Source of the DNA: CAZCTO01 sp964501725
GTDB taxonomy: Bacteria; Bacillota; Clostridia; Saccharofermentanales; Saccharofermentanaceae
Direction of reading: 5' to 3'
Length of the DNA: 64,000 bases
Assembly (NCBI GenBank): GCA_964501725.1
Contig: CAZCTO010000007.1
Span: 1-64,000 of the forward strand
Part shown: piece by piece, positions 34,465 through 43,321 of the stretch
Numbering within the stretch: position 1 is the stretch's first letter
How the letters are laid out: every line of letters starts with the position of its first letter
Notes under the pieces: model-generated
Database searches by the model: none
Told to the model about the DNA's origin: nothing
Seen by the model: only the letters and a program-made list of their open reading frames with translations
Made by a program: the position numbers and the translations under genes

Positions 34465-36564
34465 ATGGAAACCTATCAAATAGTAATACTGGTAATTGTT
34501 GGTATTGTTTTTCTCTATCTGTTCATTTTCAAGATATTGGGTCTTCGTGTCATTAACGCGAATGAAGTCGCAGTGATCGAAAAGTGGTGGAGCTTTAAAG
34601 GTTCATTGAAAGATGCCATCATAGCACTCAACGGAGAGGCCGGTTATTCCCCGCATTTACTGCGTGGAGGTATACATTTCAAGACCGTTCTCATGTATAG
34701 AATACATAAATATCCGCTAATCACGATTCCGCAGGGTCAAATAGCGTATATCTTTGCGCGTGACGGACAGCCGCTTGCACCCAAACAAACACTGGGTAAA
34801 GTAGTTGCGGAAGCCAACAATTTCCAGAATATCATCGGCTTTCTCCAAAACGGAGGTCAAAGAGGACCTCAGCGCGGTATCCTCAGAGAAGGTACATACG
34901 CGATTAACCTTGCGCAGTTTATCGTCATCACGGCTACTGATATCAAGGCCATTTTCAACGGGTCCAAGCAGGAGCGTGCCGAACTTGCGATCATGCAACA
35001 AACGCTCCTTTCCCGTAATGCTTTCAGCCCGGTTATTATTATGGGAACCAACAATCAGCCGTCGGATATGATGGGTATTGTTACGGTACATGACGGACTT
35101 TCTCTATCGGAAGGCGAAATTATTGCGCCATATGTCGGAGAAGAACACGCAAGTTTCCAGGATCCCGAGAAATTTCTTGAACTCGGCGGAAGACGCGGTA
35201 AGCAGATTCAGGTTCTGATCGACGGAACTTATTATATTAACCGTTTGTTTGCAACCGTTGAATTTCTCCCCAAGACGGTTGTTCCGATTGGTTTTGTCGG
35301 TGTCGTTGTATCTTTCTTCGGTAAAGAAGGTGTAGATACGACCGGGGCGGAATACAGGCACGGAGAACTGGTCGGGGAAGGTTGCAAAGGCGTTCTCGAG
35401 AAGCCTCTGATGCCCGGTAAGTACGCGTTTAACACGGATGCGGGTAGAGTTGTGCTGGTTCCAACGACGAACATTATCCTGAAATGGAATAAGTCGGAAG
35501 TCGGAGATCACAAGTACGATGAGAACCTGACTGAAGTGGATATCATCACGAAGGACGCCTTCGAACCTTCACTGCCGCTGTCAGTCGTTATGCATATTGA
35601 CTACAAGCAGGCTCCTTGGGTAATTCAGCGTTTCGGCGACATCAGCATGTTGGTTAACCAGTCCCTCGATCCCCTTGTCAGCGCCTATTTCAAGGATGTT
35701 GCGCAGACCAAGACCATCATCGAGCTGATTCAGGAGCGTAGCGCTATCCGCGAAAGAGCGGTTGAAGAGATGCGTATGAAGTTCCAGAAGTATAATCTGC
35801 AACTGGAAGAAGTCCTGATCGGTACTCCGAAAGCCGCTGTCGGCGACGTTCAAATTGAAAACATTCTGGCTCAGCTCCGTGATCGTCAGATTGCCGAAGA
35901 AAAGAAAGTTACCTATGGCAAGCAGCAATCCGCGGCAGAGAGCGAGAAGTCCTTGCGTGAGGCTGAAGCCGCTGCTGAGCAACAGAACTTCCTGACGAAG
36001 TCGAAGATCCAGATCGAGATTGAAGGAAACGCCGGCGCGGCCCTTGCCAGCAAAGCCGAACAGGAAGCCAATCAGATTGTTGCCCTTGCAAAGGCGAACA
36101 ATGCCAGAATCCGACTCGAAGGAGAGGCGGAAGCTTCCAAGGAATCAAATGTCGGTCTTGCCAAGGCACAGGCAATCGACGCACAGGTTAAGGCCTACGG
36201 CGGAGCGCAGTTCCGCGTTATTCAGGACGTTACCGAGAAACTTGCCGACGCCATTAAGTCATCGAAGGTCGACATTGTCCCGAAGACGATGGTCAATATG
36301 GGCGGTACAGGCGAAGGAGCAAATGGCGGAACCGGAACCGTACTCGATGCGCTTCTCAAGTTCATTACTCTCGAAAAGCTTGGGATTGCAGTTACAGCCG
36401 GTGAGACAGAGACACAAGAGATAAAAGCCGGAACGACCGCAAAAGCACCTGTTAAATTGTCAGAAGATAAACCCGCACCTGTGATGGTTGCAGAGGTTAA
36501 AAAGGCTGCTGAAGAGGTTATAACCAAAGCGAAGCCGGCAGAAGACAAAAAGCCGAAGGCATAA
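34465..36564 (+). CDS. large SPFH/flotillin-like membrane protein
   Basis: A 699-aa SPFH-family protein with an N-terminal membrane helix (residues 5-27), then two beta-rich blocks with similar wording: ANEVAVIEKWW...GREGTYAIN-type in about 30-160, and GFVGVVVSFFGKEG...MPGKYAFNTDAG in about 270-350. The SPFH core continues to about 480. Then comes an Ala/Glu-rich coiled coil (about 480-590) and a low-complexity Lys/Pro/Ala tail. It is about 200 residues longer than classical flotillins. Members scaffold membrane microdomains. No NfeD partner is adjacent, unlike the second flotillin at 56860. A terminator follows. Confidence 0.88.
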   Translation: METYQIVILVIVGIVFLYLFIFKILGLRVINANEVAVIEKWWSFKGSLKDAIIALNGEAGYSPHLLRGGIHFKTVLMYRIHKYPLITIPQGQIAYIFARDGQPLAPKQTLGKVVAEANNFQNIIGFLQNGGQRGPQRGILREGTYAINLAQFIVITATDIKAIFNGSKQERAELAIMQQTLLSRNAFSPVIIMGTNNQPSDMMGIVTVHDGLSLSEGEIIAPYVGEEHASFQDPEKFLELGGRRGKQIQVLIDGTYYINRLFATVEFLPKTVVPIGFVGVVVSFFGKEGVDTTGAEYRHGELVGEGCKGVLEKPLMPGKYAFNTDAGRVVLVPTTNIILKWNKSEVGDHKYDENLTEVDIITKDAFEPSLPLSVVMHIDYKQAPWVIQRFGDISMLVNQSLDPLVSAYFKDVAQTKTIIELIQERSAIRERAVEEMRMKFQKYNLQLEEVLIGTPKAAVGDVQIENILAQLRDRQIAEEKKVTYGKQQSAAESEKSLREAEAAAEQQNFLTKSKIQIEIEGNAGAALASKAEQEANQIVALAKANNARIRLEGEAEASKESNVGLAKAQAIDAQVKAYGGAQFRVIQDVTEKLADAIKSSKVDIVPKTMVNMGGTGEGANGGTGTVLDALLKFITLEKLGIAVTAGETETQEIKAGTTAKAPVKLSEDKPAPVMVAEVKKAAEEVITKAKPAEDKKPKA

Positions 36565-36588
36565 AATCACTTGAATGAATTGTTGAAT

Positions 36589-36629
36589 GCCTCCTTTTCC
36601 GCTTGAACCGCGAAGAGGAGGCATTTTTT
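36589..36629 (+). terminator. intrinsic terminator after the SPFH gene
   Basis: GCCTCCTTTTCCGC pairs with GCGAAGAGGAGGC (one bulge, one mismatch) around TTGAACC, followed by ATTTTTTC. Confidence 0.85.
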
Positions 36630-36630
36630 C

Positions 36631-36659
36631 TTCCATGTTTTTCGATATATCGATATAAT
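36631..36659 (+). promoter_or_regulatory. promoter of the regulator/ABC module with a palindrome in its spacer
   Basis: TTCCAT, 17 bases, perfect TATAAT. The last 12 bases of the spacer (36642-36653) are the palindrome TCGATATATCGA, a likely operator. It begins right after the previous terminator. Confidence 0.5.
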
Positions 36660-36701
36660 ACACATGTTGAATAACGAAACGTTTTTTCGGGGTGAAGTGA
36701 T

Positions 36702-37385
36702 ATGCAGAGTTCAGTCGTTTTAATTGTTGAAGATGATAATGATATCAACAATATGCTCCGGGACCTTCTCGCAAGTTCGGGATATAAGGTTTCTTCTGCT
36801 TTTTCGGGCACGGAAGCGCTGCTCTGCCTGGAAAAGACCCATTACGATTTAGTCCTGCTCGACCTGATGCTTCCGGGCATGTGCGGCGAAAAAGTGCTTG
36901 AGCATATTTGCTGCGATTTTCACGTTCCGACGATTATTGTTTCATCCAAGGATAATAAAAACGAACGTCTGGAATGTATGCGGAACGGCGCGGAAGACTA
37001 TATCACCAAGCCTTTTGACAATGACGAGCTTCTGGTTCGTATGGAAGTGATCATTCGGCGCTACCAAAACGGGTCGGATAATTCGGGAGAGTCCCTGAAA
37101 TATAAAGAATTGACTCTCAATCGGAACGATTTTACCGCTTGCCTGAATCACAATCCGGTCCCCCTGACGAAGCGGGAGTTCCGGATTTTGGAACTGCTCA
37201 TGAGTTGTCCACATAAGGTTTTTACCAAAGATAATATTTTCGAATCGGTGTGGAACGAGGAGTTTTTGGGCGAGGATAACGCCGTGAATGTTCATGTAAG
37301 CAATATCCGGACCAAATTGTCCAAAATAAACCCTGAGGGCAGGTACATCAAAACCGTCTGGGGAATCGGATTCAAAATGGAATGA
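36702..37385 (+). CDS. OmpR-family response regulator
   Basis: A 227-aa two-component regulator. The receiver domain (1-118) has acidic pocket EDDND near residue 9, the phospho-acceptor Asp in VLLDLMLPG near 52, and KPFDNDELL near 101. The C-terminal winged helix (about 132-227) ends in YIKTVWGIGFKME, typical of OmpR/PhoB. Its likely kinase is encoded at 39201, after the two ABC genes. The module probably senses an antimicrobial or envelope stress and switches on the transporter. Confidence 0.93.
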   Translation: MQSSVVLIVEDDNDINNMLRDLLASSGYKVSSAFSGTEALLCLEKTHYDLVLLDLMLPGMCGEKVLEHICCDFHVPTIIVSSKDNKNERLECMRNGAEDYITKPFDNDELLVRMEVIIRRYQNGSDNSGESLKYKELTLNRNDFTACLNHNPVPLTKREFRILELLMSCPHKVFTKDNIFESVWNEEFLGEDNAVNVHVSNIRTKLSKINPEGRYIKTVWGIGFKME

Positions 37386-37480
37386 AAAATTATAACTTTC
37401 TTTAGATTTTAACTATGATTTATAAAAGCTTCCGGTTCAGAATAACAACAGGTCAATTATTGTTTTTGGGGAGGTAAGGA

Positions 37481-38392
37481 ATGGAATATGTTTTGAAGAC
37501 CACACAACTGTCCAAACTATTTCGCGGTGTACCGGCCGTTAATCGGGCGAACATGAATGTCAGAAGGGGAGATATTTACGGTTTTATCGGACGAAACGGT
37601 GCAGGGAAGACCACTATGCTCCGTATGATTGTCGGGCTTGCCGCTCCGTCATCCGGTGAGATGGAACTTTTCGGTTCCCATGATCTGAATACCCACAGAG
37701 CAAGGTTTGGCTCAATTATTGAAGCCCCCGCGCTTTATCCCTTTATGACGGCAAAAGACAACATGGAAGTTCAGCGCCGACTCATCGGAAATCCTCAGAA
37801 AGAGGAAATCGAGCAATTTCTTAAGACAGTCGGGCTTGATGATACAAGGGAAAAGAAGGTCAAGAATTTTTCGCTCGGCATGAAGCAGCGACTTGCGATT
37901 GCAATGGCACTCCTCGGGAAACCGGACGTACTGCTGCTGGATGAGCCGACGAATGGGTTGGATCCTATCGGAATCATGGAAATTCGCGAGCTTGTTACCA
38001 AGTTGAACCGCGAAAACGGCATCACATTCATTATTTCCAGTCATATTCTCGGCGAGCTGTCAAAGATGGCAACCAATTACGGAATCATCAATAAGGGAAT
38101 CCTTGTGGAGGAGTTCAGTCGCGAGCAACTTGAGGAAAGATGCAAGAAGTGCATTCTGATTAAGACGCCGAAATGCCCGGAAGTTACTGTTATTCTCGAT
38201 GAGATTGCCGCTCCGGGAAGTTATGAAGTCGTCGACGGGAACACCATTCGTTTGTATCAATTTCTGGATAATCCCTCATATGTGAATCAGGAAATAACCA
38301 AAAGAGAGGTCTATGTCGATGCCATATCTTTGGAAGGACAGGATCTTGAAGGCTACTTTATGGATTTGATGGGAGGGATTAACCGTGAATAA
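37481..38392 (+). CDS. ABC transporter ATP-binding protein, bacitracin/lantibiotic-resistance type
   Basis: A 303-aa ATPase with Walker A GRNGAGKTT near residue 38, signature NFSLGMKQRLAIAMAL near 128, Walker B VLLLDEPTNGLDPIG and switch region ISSHILGELSKMA. The pattern is that of the BcrA/NatA group that powers ABC-2 exporters. The start follows GGGGAGGTAAGG. It overlaps the permease gene by eight bases. Confidence 0.92.
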   Translation: MEYVLKTTQLSKLFRGVPAVNRANMNVRRGDIYGFIGRNGAGKTTMLRMIVGLAAPSSGEMELFGSHDLNTHRARFGSIIEAPALYPFMTAKDNMEVQRRLIGNPQKEEIEQFLKTVGLDDTREKKVKNFSLGMKQRLAIAMALLGKPDVLLLDEPTNGLDPIGIMEIRELVTKLNRENGITFIISSHILGELSKMATNYGIINKGILVEEFSREQLEERCKKCILIKTPKCPEVTVILDEIAAPGSYEVVDGNTIRLYQFLDNPSYVNQEITKREVYVDAISLEGQDLEGYFMDLMGGINRE

Positions 38393-39179
38393 TTTACTGA
38401 GCGCGGAGTTTTTTAAACTTTTCCGAAGGAAATCATTTTATATTTGCATCACCATACTCCTTATATTGATTGTGATATCGGCTTATTCAATGAAATATTT
38501 TATCGATAAAGAATTTATTTCCGAGAATGATTCCGAAGTGTTAGGACTTGATCTTTCTGATATTTCAGCGGCAAGCCAGCTGCCGGCAACATTTACGGAC
38601 AGTGATACGTTTTCATTGCTGTTGGCAATCATTATCTCGCTATTTATCTGTACCGATTATTCCTGCGGTGCAATTAAAAACACATGCTCCAGAGGATACT
38701 CGCGCTGGAAAATTTACTTATCCAAGCTGGTTACGGCGTGGTTTGCTTCGGCTGTGTTTATCGTTTTAAGCACAATCGTCCGATTTTTGAGTTACGGAAT
38801 TTTCTTCAAATTCGGGACGATGACAAGTGATATGGTAATTGAGTTTCTGCTGATTTGCGGTCTGGAGCTGCTTATCTACATGGCACTGAGTTCGATTTTT
38901 GTCTTCATATCTACGCTGGCGAAGAACCCGGGTGGTGCAATCGCGGCGAACATTTCGCTTTCGATTTTCTTGGCACTCATCTTGCAGATTCTGGCAATTT
39001 TTAACGATTCGGACATCAATTTGATGGAGTATTGGCTTGTTTCTATAGGCGCGGAAATCGGTCATTACAATATCAGCGGTGATGTAATTGCCAGAGTAGT
39101 CGTCGTAGCTTTAGCCTATTTGGCGGTTTTCATGCCACTTGGTTTTTCGCTCTTCGAAAAAGAAGACATCAAAGTTTAA
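38385..39179 (+). CDS. ABC-2 type permease
   Basis: A 264-aa membrane subunit with six hydrophobic segments (about 17-40, 82-100, 118-145, 160-185, 190-215 and 238-258) and the N-terminal pattern NNLLSAEFFKLFRRKSFY of BcrB-like ABC-2 proteins. Starts with GTG inside the ATPase gene. Partner of the ATPase just upstream; together they probably export a peptide or drug. Confidence 0.88.
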   Translation: MNNLLSAEFFKLFRRKSFYICITILLILIVISAYSMKYFIDKEFISENDSEVLGLDLSDISAASQLPATFTDSDTFSLLLAIIISLFICTDYSCGAIKNTCSRGYSRWKIYLSKLVTAWFASAVFIVLSTIVRFLSYGIFFKFGTMTSDMVIEFLLICGLELLIYMALSSIFVFISTLAKNPGGAIAANISLSIFLALILQILAIFNDSDINLMEYWLVSIGAEIGHYNISGDVIARVVVVALAYLAVFMPLGFSLFEKEDIKV

Positions 39180-39200
39180 ATCCCTTCAGGAGAACAGAGG

Positions 39201-40118
39201 ATGGAGACAGCGCTTCTCATCATCGCAATTGTAAGTCTTCTGTTGGCGGGCATTATGTCCGCCTTTCTCCTTTACTATCATTTACAGATTCGCAACCTTG
39301 CCCGGAAGGCAAAAATGATCTCGGAGACCGAGACAAATTTGGAAATGACGGCAGTTTCCACGGATAAAAGTATCAACGAGCTGTGCCTTTCGATCAACAA
39401 GATTATTGAGAAAGAGAAAGAAGCCCGCAATAAAGAGTATCTTCTTAACCAGCTCTTTCGGGAGAGCATCACAAACATCTCTCATGATATCCGGACGCCG
39501 ATTACCTCAGCTCGCGGTTATGTACAGCTTCTCGGAAAGGACGAGCTTCCTTCCGAGAAGCGTTCGGCATATCTGCCGATTGTTGAAGGACGTATTCTCT
39601 CGGTGCATAATTTGCTGAGCCAGCTTTTCGAGTATTCCAGAATTGAGTCCGGCGACTATCTTATCGAAACAGCTCGCATAAACCTTTGTTCTGTCGCCCG
39701 CAAAACGATGTCGCTGTTTTATAACGATTTTGAGGAGAAGGGAATCAAGCCCGAAATCGAAATCCCCGATCAACCGTACTACATCGCCGGTGACGCGGAA
39801 GCACTGAACAGAATATTCCAGAATGTAGTCAGTAACGCACTGTTACACGGAGAAAAGCGATTTTCGATGAGTGTAAAGAAAACCGGGCAGACCTGTCGCG
39901 TAGTCATTACCAATTTGACCGACACAATGCAGAAGGAAGAAGCGGAGCACATATTTGACCGGCTGTTTACGGCAGACCATTCCGGAGCTCGAAAAACAAC
40001 AGGATTGGGCCTATCAATTGCCAAGAGACTTGTTGAGATGATGGACGGCCAAATTGGATCATCTTATCATGCAGGCGTTTTCCAGATTGCCATCGAATTT
40101 CCGATGCTGAGAGACTGA
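39201..40118 (+). CDS. sensor histidine kinase with minimal sensor
   Basis: A 305-aa kinase with one N-terminal membrane helix (about 4-26) and no extracytoplasmic domain. A coiled linker leads to the H-box NISHDIRTPITSARGYVQ near residue 94. The ATP domain has N-box FQNVVSNALLHG, an F-box and G2 motif KTTGLGLSIAKRLVEMM. Lacking its own sensor, it may take its signal from the ABC-2 transporter, as known for Bce-type kinases (inference). Gene order regulator-ATPase-permease-kinase suggests one regulatory unit. Confidence 0.9.
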   Translation: METALLIIAIVSLLLAGIMSAFLLYYHLQIRNLARKAKMISETETNLEMTAVSTDKSINELCLSINKIIEKEKEARNKEYLLNQLFRESITNISHDIRTPITSARGYVQLLGKDELPSEKRSAYLPIVEGRILSVHNLLSQLFEYSRIESGDYLIETARINLCSVARKTMSLFYNDFEEKGIKPEIEIPDQPYYIAGDAEALNRIFQNVVSNALLHGEKRFSMSVKKTGQTCRVVITNLTDTMQKEEAEHIFDRLFTADHSGARKTTGLGLSIAKRLVEMMDGQIGSSYHAGVFQIAIEFPMLRD

Positions 40119-40255
40119 CACAGGCCTCCGGAGGACAAAACCCATTTCTTTATTAATTCTGAGCGGTTTTTCGAAGAAGATGGTACAATACTAATCAGAC
40201 TCAGCTCATGAATGTTGTTTTGATATCGTTTAGAGCAAACAGGGAGGTATTCTAT

Positions 40256-40504
40256 ATGAATGACTATCAGATCATGATCATTCGGGTAAGCCATCGTATC
40301 AACAGTGCAGATAAGCTCCAGAAAGTCTTTACAAAATACGGATGTAACATTAAGACCCGGCTTGGTTTGCATGAGGCCGGAGAGGCTTGCGGTGTGGACG
40401 GATTAATTATCTTGCAACTGGTCAAAGCGGTAGAGGATAATATCGAATTTATGAATGAGCTGAATGCCATTGAGGGCATCAAGGCACAGAGAACCGAAAT
40501 TTGA
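40256..40504 (+). CDS. small ACT-like protein of unknown function
   Basis: An 82-aa protein: beta-alpha-beta-like IMIIRVSHRINSADKLQKVFTKYG, then the conserved-looking IKTRLGLHEAG, then LIILQLVKAVEDNIEFMNEL. The layout resembles the ACT/ferredoxin-like small proteins found in anaerobes, some of which are annotated as iron-hydrogenase system regulators. No ligand or hydrogenase neighbour supports that here. The start at 40256 follows GGGAGGT; a longer frame upstream lacks a ribosome site. Confidence 0.65.
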   Translation: MNDYQIMIIRVSHRINSADKLQKVFTKYGCNIKTRLGLHEAGEACGVDGLIILQLVKAVEDNIEFMNELNAIEGIKAQRTEI

Positions 40505-40621
40505 GACCGTCATCCACAAAAATAATCTGCAAAAAACTCGTTTCGGAGTCTTTTGTGTTTTCGGAAGATCAAGAGGAGTATGTTTGAACGGTAAACCGCC
40601 GAAGTATGAATGGAGAACAGA

Positions 40622-41062
40622 ATGCACGAGATTAGAAAAGCGAAACTTCACGATTATTAAGACCTGAATCGATTGTATCTTCAACTGTCCAATGGAGATC
40701 ACGGCATGTCGAGCGATTTTCAGGCGATTTTCGAGCAAATGCAAAAAGACCCCGCTTACTATCTTATGGTTGCAGTCGACGGGGATAAGAAGGTCAGAGG
40801 CAGTGTGCTGGGCATTATATGCAATTCACTGGCAGCAAATTACGAGAAGTTTCTGGTGATTGAAGACGTGATCGTTGACGAAGCGTCCCGGCGCAGCGGA
40901 ATCGGACGTGAACTCTTTATGAAAATGGATGAAATTGCGATTCAAAATAAATGTGCCTATTCAATTCTTGTCTCCTCCGGATTCAGAAAGGGAGCTCATC
41001 AGTTTTACGAGAGTATGGGATATTACGACAGCGTGCAGGGGTTTCGCAAGAAATTCGTGTAG
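40622..41062 (+). pseudogene. GNAT acetyltransferase gene with an in-frame stop near the start
   Basis: ATG at 40622 after GGAG begins MHEIRKAKLHDY, a typical GNAT N-terminus, then TAA at 40658-40660, then in the same frame DLNRLYLQLSNGDH and the rest of a complete GNAT domain (acetyl-CoA loop RRSGIGRELF near the middle; last strand FYESMGYYDSVQGFRKKF). One base change would restore a 146-aa protein. As it stands, translation could restart at ATG 40706, which has its own GGAG, to give 118 residues lacking strand 1 and helix 1. Either a recent pseudogene or a shortened enzyme. Confidence 0.65.
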
Positions 41063-41183
41063 GAGTACGGATGGGCCGTTCATACGCCCGTCAAATTTCT
41101 GCTATAATATAAATAAATAGATGAGTTAATATTGGTTTTCCGGCGGTATCGTGTGACACGTAAGCGGAAGTGAGATATCAGCA

Positions 41184-42506
41184 ATGAATATATGGGAAGT
41201 TCTTCAAATTTCGAAAAGTACGAATGTAGCGCAAATCCGAAACGCCTACGTAAACGTTCTTTGCGCGAAAAGGGTTGAAGATTTTACCGTTGAAGGATTC
41301 ATAACTATGCGGGAAGCCTATGCTAAGGCACTCCTTTTCGCGCGAACCGGGGATTATGAGAATTATGAAATTCCTGAAGATGTTACTCCGCTTCGTGTAT
41401 CAAAGGGTAATATCGCATATATTGAACCCATTCTCGGCATTCGTGAAATGACCATCGCTGACGCGCCCAAACCGGCCATCGCACCGGAAGTTGCCTCCCG
41501 CCTCAGTGACATCATTCGTTTATACACATCGATGATGGCCCTGCATGATGATTTTTACGGACGCATTGAACTGGATAATTGGAAAGAATTGATGCAGACC
41601 GATCTGCTGATCAATATGAAGATTATTCATTTCATGCGCTTACCGGTTCTCACTTCCTGTGTCGCTAATCCGTTGCTTCCTCAAACGGTTTGGATATTTC
41701 TTGATCATCTGTTTCACTGGCGGGATCAATTGTTCTCACTCCCCAAAGATTACGATAATGAGAAGAAAATACTTATGCTGGAGACAGATCCGAAGTGGGA
41801 CTTCAGTTATTCCCGTTTCCGCCTGACCAAGAGCCTGATCAGTAATTTGTCAAAGGAGGAGCAGGCATCTGTAAAACCTTCATGGGAGCACAAGCGCACT
41901 AAGAAACTGTCGTCGACCAATGTCGACTACGAGCAATACGCGATCTATCGCAGAAACATGAGAAACGCAATCATCGAAAAGGATAAAGAGGCCGTGGAGA
42001 AGTTTTTCATCATGGCCGCGGATCTGTTTGACGGCGACCCGGATTTGTTTGTAATCGTGTATGATTTCATGAAAGAACTGCGAGACGAAGGGCAATTGTC
42101 TAATAAAGCGTTATTCCGCGATATCGTTGAACGACTGTTGGATTTTTACCCCGAACACATTACTTTTCTGATTTGCCGTGCGGATTGTATTTTAGATCAG
42201 AAGCAATATGATCAGGCAATTACTGAGTATAAGAAATTGGCACTTCGATTTCCGGACAGTTTGATGATCCTTTACGAGCTTGCCGGGGCATACCAACTAG
42301 CCGGTCAGGACAGCGAAGCCAAAAAGACAATAAAGACGATCGAGAAGAATTACCCCTCGGTTCAAGCTTTGTTAAAGACCGGTCGAAGCCATTCACTCGA
42401 CGCCCCATCGGTTAAGGAGCAATATTTGCTCAATGAGCAGGTTATGAAGTCTCTCGAAAAAGACAAAGGTAAGGGCAAGCCGGGTAGCGGATTGCGAAAT
42501 AGATAG
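41184..42506 (+). CDS. J-domain-like protein with TPR-type C-terminus
   Basis: A 440-aa soluble protein. Residues 1-60 resemble a J domain (MNIWEVLQISKSTNVAQIR, then ITMREAYAKALLFA) but lack the HPD tripeptide needed to stimulate DnaK; NVLCAKRVED occupies that place. A long helical region with many Trp/Phe residues follows. About 335-410 look like tetratricopeptide repeats (ICRADCILDQKQYDQAITEY, then ILYELAGAYQLAGQDSEA). The protein ends Lys/Gly-rich. Similar J-like TPR proteins occur in Clostridia with unknown roles. A TGCTATAAT promoter element lies at 41100-41108. Confidence 0.72.
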   Translation: MNIWEVLQISKSTNVAQIRNAYVNVLCAKRVEDFTVEGFITMREAYAKALLFARTGDYENYEIPEDVTPLRVSKGNIAYIEPILGIREMTIADAPKPAIAPEVASRLSDIIRLYTSMMALHDDFYGRIELDNWKELMQTDLLINMKIIHFMRLPVLTSCVANPLLPQTVWIFLDHLFHWRDQLFSLPKDYDNEKKILMLETDPKWDFSYSRFRLTKSLISNLSKEEQASVKPSWEHKRTKKLSSTNVDYEQYAIYRRNMRNAIIEKDKEAVEKFFIMAADLFDGDPDLFVIVYDFMKELRDEGQLSNKALFRDIVERLLDFYPEHITFLICRADCILDQKQYDQAITEYKKLALRFPDSLMILYELAGAYQLAGQDSEAKKTIKTIEKNYPSVQALLKTGRSHSLDAPSVKEQYLLNEQVMKSLEKDKGKGKPGSGLRNR

Positions 42507-42527
42507 ACGAAGTTAAGAAGGATTTAA

Positions 42528-43253
42528 ATGGAGAATCAGTTTTCAAGAACCCGGCTTCTTCTCGGAGATAAAGCGATAGAGGCCCTCTGCGCCTCTGCCG
42601 TTGCGGTGTTCGGCATTGGCGGAGTCGGATCTTTTGCGGCAGAAGCGCTGGCAAGAAGCGGTGTAGGGCGCATAGCGCTTTTTGATATGGATGAAATTCA
42701 TATCACCAATATTAATCGTCAGCTGATTGCGACGGTTTCAACGATCGGCAAGAAAAAAGTCGATATTATGAGAGAGCGTATTTTGGATATTAATCCGGAA
42801 GCAATCGTAGAGACTTTTCCGGTTTTTTACGGAGAAAATAACGCCGACGAATTTGATTTGTCGATCTACTCATATATCGTGGATGCGATTGATACGGTTT
42901 CGAGCAAGTTGACTTTAATAGAGCGCGCAAAGGCAAAAGGTGTTCCCATAATCAGTTGCATGGGTGCCGGAAACAAGCTGGATCCGACTGCCTTTGAAGT
43001 GGATGATATTTTTAATACCAGCGTATGCCCGCTTGCCAAAGTAATGAGAAAAGAACTTCGGGATAGAGGGGTTCAATCGCTCAGAGTGGTTTATTCTAAA
43101 GAGAATCCAAAGCGGCACGCACATTCAGAGGAAGAAATCAGTACAGCGGGCCGGGCCGGGAAGCCGGTACCGGGTAGTATTGCGTTTGTTCCGTCAGTCG
43201 CAGGACTGATTCTTGCGGGAGAAGTGATTAAGGGGATTACAGGCATTTCCTGA
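42528..43253 (+). CDS. tcdA: tRNA threonylcarbamoyladenosine dehydratase
   Basis: E1-like ThiF-family enzyme (241 aa) that dehydrates t6A37 to cyclic ct6A, downstream of the TsaC step encoded at 19023. It has the nucleotide-binding motif VFGIGGVGSFAAEALARSG near residue 28, the NINRQL arginine region near 60, and SCMGAGNKLDP near 145. The C-terminal SIAFVPSVAGLILAGEVIK is typical of TcdA (CsdL). The ribosome site is GAAGGAT. It converges with the oxidoreductase gene, with only a small hairpin (43298-43315) between. Confidence 0.92.
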   Translation: MENQFSRTRLLLGDKAIEALCASAVAVFGIGGVGSFAAEALARSGVGRIALFDMDEIHITNINRQLIATVSTIGKKKVDIMRERILDINPEAIVETFPVFYGENNADEFDLSIYSYIVDAIDTVSSKLTLIERAKAKGVPIISCMGAGNKLDPTAFEVDDIFNTSVCPLAKVMRKELRDRGVQSLRVVYSKENPKRHAHSEEEISTAGRAGKPVPGSIAFVPSVAGLILAGEVIKGITGIS

Positions 43254-43321
43254 TTGAGGGAACGACCGAATCGGAATTGAACAAATTTTTCATCAGACAT
43301 TTCCGCGGTGAAATGCACACT

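Noticed and set aside
40464..40667. A 67-codon plus-strand frame between the ACT-like and acetyltransferase genes
   Set aside because: Overlaps the end of one gene and the start of another in a third frame, without a ribosome site or recognisable content.
43298..43315. CATTTC-CGCGGT-GAAATG hairpin between tcdA and the oxidoreductase gene as a terminator
   Set aside because: Six base pairs, mostly A/T, and no adjacent T-run on either strand.
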